From positions 1 through 38,154 of the forward strand of contig NZ_CAMEFX010000019.1 of assembly GCF_945915845.1 (NCBI RefSeq): a stretch of DNA of 38,154 nucleotides, given 5' to 3'. The notes below the pieces were generated by a model. It searched no databases. It was given only the letters and a program-made list of their open reading frames with translations, and had not been told where the DNA came from. Shown piece after piece: positions 32,941-38,154 of the stretch. This DNA is from an uncultured Actinobacillus sp. (lineage in GTDB: Bacteria; Pseudomonadota; Gammaproteobacteria; Enterobacterales; Pasteurellaceae). Both the position numbers and the translations under genes were made by a program. Position 1 is the first letter of the stretch; each line of letters begins with the position of its first letter.

Positions 32941-35640
32941 ATGATGACAGTGACTATTTTAGCTTTAAAAGACTTATCTTGTGGGCATTGCGTGAAATCC
33001 GTGACAGCTGTGTTAGAGCAACTTGATGGCGTTGAACAGGTGCAAGTGACCTTGCATTTTGCGAAAGTGATGGGGGACGTGAGTGCGCAACATTTAATTG
33101 ATGCTATTGTTGCCGCAGGCTACGGCGCAGAATTGGCCCAGCCTGATTTTGAGCTGGCGTTATCGGGATTAAATTGCGGGCATTGTATTAAATCCACAGA
33201 AAAAGCCTTAAGTGCGGTGGAAAATATAGATGTTTTTGAGGTCAGCAAAACTTCAGCCAAAATTTATGGTTCAGCGGATCCACAAGCGGCGATCGCTGCC
33301 ATTATTGCCGCAGGCTTTGAGGCGCATTTTGTGAATGAAAGCCCAAAGTCTGAACTACCGACACCATTAGCGGTGTTGCCTTCGTCTGGGTCGGTAGTGT
33401 TAGAACAAGAGATAAAACCCGCTTCAGCCAAGAGTGATAAGAGTATTTCGTTACTGTTGGATGGGTTGACCTGTGCCGCTTGTGTATTGAAAGTTGAGCG
33501 TGCGTTACAGGGTGTTGAAGGCGTGGAAAGTGTTAGCGTGAATTTAGCGGAGCAAACGGCTTTTGTGACAGGGGATGTTGACGCTCAACGCTTGGTACAA
33601 CAAGTTATTCAAGCCGGTTACGGGGCTGAAATCATTGAAGATGAAAAAACAAGCCGAGAAAAACAACAAGCACAAGCCAAACAGGAAATTCAACGCCGTC
33701 AATGGCAATCTATTGTGGCGTTAGTGGTTGGGTTTGGTTTGTTGTTTTGGGGCTTGGCAGGCGGTCAGACGCAGGCCACCGCAGATAATCGCTTAAATTG
33801 GCTGGCAGTCGGTTTGGTGACTCTTGCGGTGATGATCTTTACCGGGGGACATTTTTATCAACGCGCCTTTAAAAATTTGTTAAACAAAACAGCGACTATG
33901 GATACCTTAGTGGCACTAGGAACGGGAGCCGCTTGGTTGTTTTCCATGGCGGTGACATTAGCCCCTGAGATTTTCCCCGAAAGCGGGCGACATCTTTATT
34001 TTGAGAGTAGCGCGATGATTATTGGCTTGATCAACGTAGGGAAAATGTTAGAAGCGAAGGCAAAACAGCGTTCGTCTAAAGCCTTAGAGCGTTTGTTGGA
34101 TTTAACGCCGAAAACCGCGAAAGTGGTGGATGAGCAGGGGATGCATGAGATTCCTTTAAGTCAAGTGCAACAAGGGATGACCTTACGTCTGCAAACAGGC
34201 GATCGCGTTTCGGTTGATGGCATTGTGACGGAAGGATCGCTTTGGATTGATGAAAGTATGTTGACTGGCGAACCTTTGCCTGTGCAAAAAAATCCAGGGG
34301 ATAAAGTCAGTGCAGGGACAGTGGTGACAGATGGTGCGGCGTTATTTCAAGCGGAGCAAATCGGTAATCAAACGCTGTTGGCGAATATTATTAAGTTGGT
34401 TCGTCAAGCGCAAAGCAGCAAGCCGCAATTAGGGCAATTGGCGGACAAAATCGCCGCTATTTTTGTGCCGATTGTGGTGGCAATCGCGTTGCTTGTGGCG
34501 TTGATTTGGTATGGCGTAACGCAAGATATTTCTTACGCATTTATGGTGTTAACAACGGTGTTGATCATTGCTTGTCCTTGTGCCTTAGGGCTGGCGACCC
34601 CCATGTCGATTATTGCGGGCGTTGGGCGTGCCGCGGAGTTGGGTATTTTGGTGCGTGATGCGGATGCCTTACAAAAAGCAGCCGGTGCAGATACCCTTGT
34701 TTTTGATAAAACGGGCACGTTGACGAAAGGTGAGCCTAAAGTCACCGCACTTTATACCTTTGGCGACATGACGCAAGAAAGTGCGGTGCGTTTGGCGGCT
34801 GGTTTAGAACAGGGGGCTAATCACCCTTTGGCAAAGGCGATTTTGGCGTTAAATGACGGCGTTGCTGAAAAGGTTACTGAGTTTCGTACTTTGAAAGGAT
34901 TAGGCATAACCGGCGTTATTCAAGGAAAAAATATTGCTTTAGGCAACCGCACTTTAATGACGCAATTTGCCGTTTCTCTCGATGCCGCGGAGCCATTGTT
35001 TCAACAAGAAAGCGAGAAAGGGGCGACAGTGGTGTTTTTAAGTGTGGAAAATCAGCTGGCAGCTATTTTTGCCATTCGGGATCCTTTGCGAGAAGACAGC
35101 GCACAAGCTTTGCAACGTTTGGCATCTCAAGGCTATCAGTTGGTGATGTTAACGGGGGATCAAGAAAAAACCGCACAAGCCATCGCCGCGGAATTGGGTA
35201 TTCACCAAGTCATTGCAGGCGTATTGCCGGCGGGTAAAGCGCAGGCGATTCAACAGCTTCAAGCTCAAGGGCGCAAAGTTGTGATGGTGGGGGATGGTAT
35301 TAATGATGCCCCTGCTTTAGCGCAAGCTGATGTGAGTATTGCGATGGGATCAGGGAGCGATATTGCCATTGAAACGGCGGAGTTAACCTTAATGCGTCAT
35401 AGTATGCAGGCGGTGGCGGACGCACTGAGTTTATCAAAAGGCACATTGCGCAATATGAAACAAAATCTCTTTTTTGCCTTTGTTTATAATAGCTTAGGTA
35501 TTCCACTGGCAGCAGGCTTATTTTATCCCTTGTTCGGTTGGTTGCTTAATCCAATGATCGGTGGTGCGGCGATGGCGTTTTCTTCCATTACCGTAGCAAG
35601 TAATGCAAATCGATTGTTGAAATTTATACCAAAGCAATAA
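32941..35640 (+). CDS. copA: Cu(I)-exporting P1B-type ATPase with three heavy-metal-binding domains
   Basis: This 899-residue inner-membrane pump exports Cu(I). Three N-terminal HMA domains carry Cys pairs at 14/17 (SCGHC), 79/82 (NCGHC) and 178/181 (TCAAC). The first two use CGHC rather than the usual CxSC pattern. The membrane metal site is CPCALGLATP, with YN in FAFVYNSLG and MAFSS in the last segment, which assigns it to Cu(I). Catalytic motifs are MLTGEPLPV, DKTGTLTKGEP and GDGINDAPALA. AGGAG precedes ATG 32941; ATG 32944 is an alternative. It is driven by a CueR-type promoter and followed by a paired-uptake-signal terminator. The gene itself contains four further uptake signals. Confidence 0.95.
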   Translation: MMTVTILALKDLSCGHCVKSVTAVLEQLDGVEQVQVTLHFAKVMGDVSAQHLIDAIVAAGYGAELAQPDFELALSGLNCGHCIKSTEKALSAVENIDVFEVSKTSAKIYGSADPQAAIAAIIAAGFEAHFVNESPKSELPTPLAVLPSSGSVVLEQEIKPASAKSDKSISLLLDGLTCAACVLKVERALQGVEGVESVSVNLAEQTAFVTGDVDAQRLVQQVIQAGYGAEIIEDEKTSREKQQAQAKQEIQRRQWQSIVALVVGFGLLFWGLAGGQTQATADNRLNWLAVGLVTLAVMIFTGGHFYQRAFKNLLNKTATMDTLVALGTGAAWLFSMAVTLAPEIFPESGRHLYFESSAMIIGLINVGKMLEAKAKQRSSKALERLLDLTPKTAKVVDEQGMHEIPLSQVQQGMTLRLQTGDRVSVDGIVTEGSLWIDESMLTGEPLPVQKNPGDKVSAGTVVTDGAALFQAEQIGNQTLLANIIKLVRQAQSSKPQLGQLADKIAAIFVPIVVAIALLVALIWYGVTQDISYAFMVLTTVLIIACPCALGLATPMSIIAGVGRAAELGILVRDADALQKAAGADTLVFDKTGTLTKGEPKVTALYTFGDMTQESAVRLAAGLEQGANHPLAKAILALNDGVAEKVTEFRTLKGLGITGVIQGKNIALGNRTLMTQFAVSLDAAEPLFQQESEKGATVVFLSVENQLAAIFAIRDPLREDSAQALQRLASQGYQLVMLTGDQEKTAQAIAAELGIHQVIAGVLPAGKAQAIQQLQAQGRKVVMVGDGINDAPALAQADVSIAMGSGSDIAIETAELTLMRHSMQAVADALSLSKGTLRNMKQNLFFAFVYNSLGIPLAAGLFYPLFGWLLNPMIGGAAMAFSSITVASNANRLLKFIPKQ

Positions 35641-35653
35641 GTGCTGAAAAAAT

Positions 35654-35696
35654 AAAGTGCGGTCAGAAAAATTCTCGTTTTTTCGACCGCACTTTT
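35654..35696. terminator. Terminator formed by an inverted uptake-signal pair after copA
   Basis: AAAGTGCGGTC (35654-35664) pairs with GACCGCACTTT (35685-35695). The interior A-run and T-run can extend the stem, and a T follows. It separates copA from uup. Confidence 0.85.
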
Positions 35697-35739
35697 GTTA
35701 TAAGATCGCACACAATTTTTCTAACAGAATTTGAGAATT

Positions 35740-37683
35740 ATGGCACTAATTAGTTTAACCAATGGATACCTTTCTTTTAGTGATGCCCCTTTATTAGATC
35801 ACGCTGATTTACATATTGAAGCGAACGAACGCGTTTGTTTGGTCGGGCGCAATGGCGCGGGGAAATCTACCTTGCTGAAAATTTTGGCCGGGGATGTGAT
35901 TATGGATGACGGGAAATTACAATTTGAGCGCGATTTAGTGGTTTCGCGTTTGGAACAGGATCCGCCACGTCATGCGGAAGGCAATGTATTTGATTATGTG
36001 GCGGAAGGCATTGGGCATTTATCCGATTTGCTCAAAGAATATCATCATATTTCCACCGCACTTGAAACGGATTACAGCGAAAATTTGTTGAACCAATTAT
36101 CGCAAGTGCAAGCCAAGCTGGAGCATGAAAATGGCTGGCAGTTTGAAAATAAAATTAAGGAAGTGTTAGGTAAATTAGCCTTAAACCCGAACACCTTGCT
36201 TTCAGATCTTTCAGGCGGCTGGTTGCGTAAAGCCGCATTAGCACGAGCGTTGGTTTGCGATCCGGATGTGTTGTTATTGGATGAACCGACAAACCATTTG
36301 GATGTAGAAGCTATTGAGTGGTTGGAAGAATTTTTGTTGGGCTTTGACGGAAGTATTGTCTTTATTTCGCACGACCGTTCTTTCATCCGCAAGATGGCAA
36401 CGCGTATTGTGGATTTAGATCGTGGGCAGTTGGTGTCTTACTCGGGAGATTATGACACCTATTTGACCACAAAAGAGGAAAACTTACGGGTTGAAGCCTT
36501 ACAAAATGAATTGTTTGATAAAAAATTAGCCCAAGAGGAAGTGTGGATCCGTCAAGGGATTAAAGCAAGACGAACACGTAATGAAGGGCGGGTTCGCGCA
36601 TTAAAAGCCTTGCGCGAAGAACGCCGTCAGCGTAGAGAAGTGTTGGGAACGGCTAAATTGCAATTAGATACTTCAAGCCGTTCAGGTAAGATTGTGTTTG
36701 AAGTGGAAAATGCCAGCTATGAAATTGAAGGCAAAAAATTGTTGTCGAACTTTAGTACAACAATTTTGCGCGGGGACAAAATTGCTTTGGTTGGACCGAA
36801 TGGCTGTGGGAAAACCACATTTATTAAGTTGTTGCTTGAGCAGTTAAAACCAACGGAAGGCTCTATTCGTTGCGGAACCAAATTAGATATTGCTTATTTT
36901 GATCAATATCGTGTCGATCTCGATCCTGAAAAAACGGTGATGGATAATGTGGCGGACGGAAAACAAGATATTGAAGTCAATGGGGTAAAACGTCATGTAT
37001 TGGGCTATTTGCAAGACTTTTTATTTCCGCCTAAACGCGCGATGACCCCTGTTAAAGCACTTTCGGGTGGTGAGCGTAATCGGTTGTTGTTGGCGAAGTT
37101 GTTGTTAAAGCCGAATAATTTGTTAATTTTAGACGAACCGACTAATGATTTGGATGTGGAAACCTTGGAGTTGTTAGAGGAAATTTTAGCCGATTACCAG
37201 GGGACGTTATTGATCGTGAGTCACGATCGTCAATTTATTGATAATGTTGCAACTGAATGTTATATGTTTGAAGGAAATGGTGTACTGAATAAATATGTGG
37301 GCGGTTTCTTTGATGCGAAACAACAGCAAGCCAATGTGTTGGCAACAAAAGAGGTTGATGATGTCAAACAGAAAAGAATAGTTGAAAATGAGAGTAAAGA
37401 GAAAGTCGTTTCTCAACCTACGCGTCAATCAAATCGTCAACGAATGGTAAAACTTTCTTATAAAGAAGAGCGAGAATTAGAGCAGTTGCCGCAGTTATTA
37501 GAAAAATTGGAAGAAAATTTGACCGCACTTCAAGATGAAGTGAGTAATCCGGCATTTTTTGAACAATCTCATGAATATACTTCGGCTAAATTACAAGAAT
37601 TGGCAGAAAAAGAACAAGAATTGGAATCGGCATTTTTGCGCTGGGAAGAATTAGAAGCCAAGAAAAATCAATCTGGAAACTAA
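35740..37683 (+). CDS. uup: ABC-F family ATPase Uup
   Basis: This cytosolic, non-membrane ABC-F protein has two ATPase domains. The first has GRNGAGKST and LSGGWLRKAALARAL, the second GPNGCGKTT and LSGGERNRLLLAKLL; both are followed by LLLDEPTNHLD- or LILDEPTNDLD-type Walker B. A charged linker (about 250-310) separates them. The C-terminal ~80 residues form the coiled-coil domain typical of Uup, which suppresses transposon precise excision and acts on ribosomes or branched DNA in relatives. I start at ATG 35740 (647 residues). A TTG three codons upstream has no support. The gene is monocistronic. Confidence 0.93.
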   Translation: MALISLTNGYLSFSDAPLLDHADLHIEANERVCLVGRNGAGKSTLLKILAGDVIMDDGKLQFERDLVVSRLEQDPPRHAEGNVFDYVAEGIGHLSDLLKEYHHISTALETDYSENLLNQLSQVQAKLEHENGWQFENKIKEVLGKLALNPNTLLSDLSGGWLRKAALARALVCDPDVLLLDEPTNHLDVEAIEWLEEFLLGFDGSIVFISHDRSFIRKMATRIVDLDRGQLVSYSGDYDTYLTTKEENLRVEALQNELFDKKLAQEEVWIRQGIKARRTRNEGRVRALKALREERRQRREVLGTAKLQLDTSSRSGKIVFEVENASYEIEGKKLLSNFSTTILRGDKIALVGPNGCGKTTFIKLLLEQLKPTEGSIRCGTKLDIAYFDQYRVDLDPEKTVMDNVADGKQDIEVNGVKRHVLGYLQDFLFPPKRAMTPVKALSGGERNRLLLAKLLLKPNNLLILDEPTNDLDVETLELLEEILADYQGTLLIVSHDRQFIDNVATECYMFEGNGVLNKYVGGFFDAKQQQANVLATKEVDDVKQKRIVENESKEKVVSQPTRQSNRQRMVKLSYKEERELEQLPQLLEKLEENLTALQDEVSNPAFFEQSHEYTSAKLQELAEKEQELESAFLRWEELEAKKNQSGN

Positions 37684-37772
37684 AAAACAGTCAGAAAAAT
37701 ATGAATTTTTCACCAAATTGAACAAATTTAAGGCGAGCGATCTATTTTGTAAAAAAAAATGTAAAAAAGTGC

Positions 37773-37810
37773 TAGACAAGGATGTCGGAAATCATTAATA
37801 TACGCCCCCG
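37773..37810 (+). promoter_or_regulatory. Stable-RNA type promoter of the tRNA cluster
   Basis: TAGACA (37773-37778), a 17-base spacer and TAATAT (37796-37801) are followed by the GC-rich discriminator GCCCCCG (37804-37810). Such a discriminator is typical of stringently controlled tRNA and rRNA promoters. Confidence 0.7.
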
Positions 37811-37835
37811 TTGCGACGCACTAATGAAATGTAAC

Positions 37836-37912
<77 letters not shown>

Positions 37913-37935
37913 GGTTAATGCAATATCAACGAGAT

Positions 37936-38012
37936 GGTGGCTATAGCTCAGTTGGTAGAGCCCTGGATTGTGATTCCAGTTGTCGTGGGTTCGAGTCCCA
38001 TTAGCCACCCCA
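37936..38012 (+). tRNA. tRNA-His (anticodon GTG)
   Basis: The acceptor arm GTGGCTA/TAGCCAC has the His-specific extra G at position -1 (37936), paired with the discriminator C. The anticodon loop TTGTGAT gives GTG, and CCA is encoded. It lies 23 bases after tRNA-Arg. Confidence 0.97.
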
Positions 38013-38017
38013 TCTAT

Positions 38018-38094
38018 CGGCGAGTAGCGCAGCTTGGTAGCGCAACTGGTTTGGGACCAGTGGGTCGTAGGTTCAAATCCTATCTCGCCGACCA
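38018..38094 (+). tRNA. tRNA-Pro (anticodon TGG)
   Basis: The acceptor arm CGGCGAG/CTCGCCG is perfect, the anticodon loop TTTGGGA gives TGG, and CCA is encoded. The 77-base gene is 5 bases after tRNA-His, so the three are processed from one transcript. The leuT of the enterobacterial cluster is absent here. Confidence 0.97.
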
Positions 38095-38102
38095 ATTTAT
38101 TT

Positions 38103-38140
38103 TGCTCTTTAACAATTTATCAGACAATCTGTGTGGGCAC
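38103..38140 (+). promoter_or_regulatory. rRNA-type boxA antitermination/leader motif
   Basis: TGCTCTTTAACAA (38103-38115) is the boxA sequence of rRNA operon leaders. The continuation ATCAGACAATCTGTGTGGGC closely follows the Escherichia coli 16S leader as I recall it. It begins 9 bases after tRNA-Pro, at the very edge of the window. Confidence 0.75.
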
Positions 38141-38154
38141 TTGTGAGAATTCGT

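Noticed and set aside
32805-33026. Small plus-strand gene upstream of copA
   Set aside because: It overlaps the CueR-type promoter and the start of copA in another frame and has no ribosome-binding site.

Overview
The window is from a member of the Pasteurellaceae in the Haemophilus/Aggregatibacter/Pasteurella group. The Hin-type DNA uptake signal (AAGTGCGGT or its complement) occurs about thirty times, including three inverted pairs. Gene blocks are also arranged as in Haemophilus relatives: nuc-csd-sufE beside lrgAB, yfcH-argR/mdh, prmB/smrB, and lpxL/hldE. The species cannot be fixed from sequence alone.

Left block (1-11.7 kb, all minus strand) is an AT-rich polysaccharide (capsule or LPS-type) locus. 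In transcription order it holds a coiled-coil protein of unknown function, UDP-galactopyranose mutase (glf), a three-module glycosyltransferase, a GT4 glycosyltransferase, an esterase-like protein, GDP-mannose synthesis (manC), UDP-glucose dehydrogenase (ugd), and a gene running off the left end. The predicted sugar supply is galactofuranose, mannose and glucuronate. Two simple-sequence tracts suggest phase variation: a GTTT/AAAC tetranucleotide tract upstream of the first gene, and a G13 tract inside the esterase-like gene. That gene is in frame (ON) here. The block contains no canonical uptake signal.

Afu block (11.7-17.7 kb, minus) is an AfuABC-type ABC transporter with two paralogous binding proteins. 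It would often be labelled iron(III) transport. The binding-site residues and a well-placed CRP site instead favour sugar-phosphate uptake, and the second binding protein carries conservative changes at two of those residues. Hairpins and nested inverted repeats lie between the cistrons.

Middle (17.7-28.6 kb) holds metR-azlCD (methionine regulation and probable amino-acid export), nuc-csd-sufE (secreted nuclease and sulfur transfer), lrgA-lrgB-dgt with ATGA overlaps, yfcH-argR facing mdh, and prmB facing smrB.

The 28.56-28.90 kb gap is not empty. It has an extended -10 promoter whose predicted start falls at the foot of a long nested hairpin, then a strong ribosome-binding site that can also be sequestered, then a 32-residue hydrophobic peptide. 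This is the best candidate in the window for an undescribed element, such as a type I toxin-like or leader-controlled membrane peptide.

Right block (28.9-38.15 kb) holds lpxL facing hldE (lipid A and heptose), an NSS-family symporter lacking two Na1-site side chains, copA behind a 19-bp-spacer CueR-type promoter, uup, and a tRNA-Arg/His/Pro cluster. The cluster is followed by a boxA-type rRNA leader motif that suggests an rRNA operon, or relic of one, just beyond the right edge.
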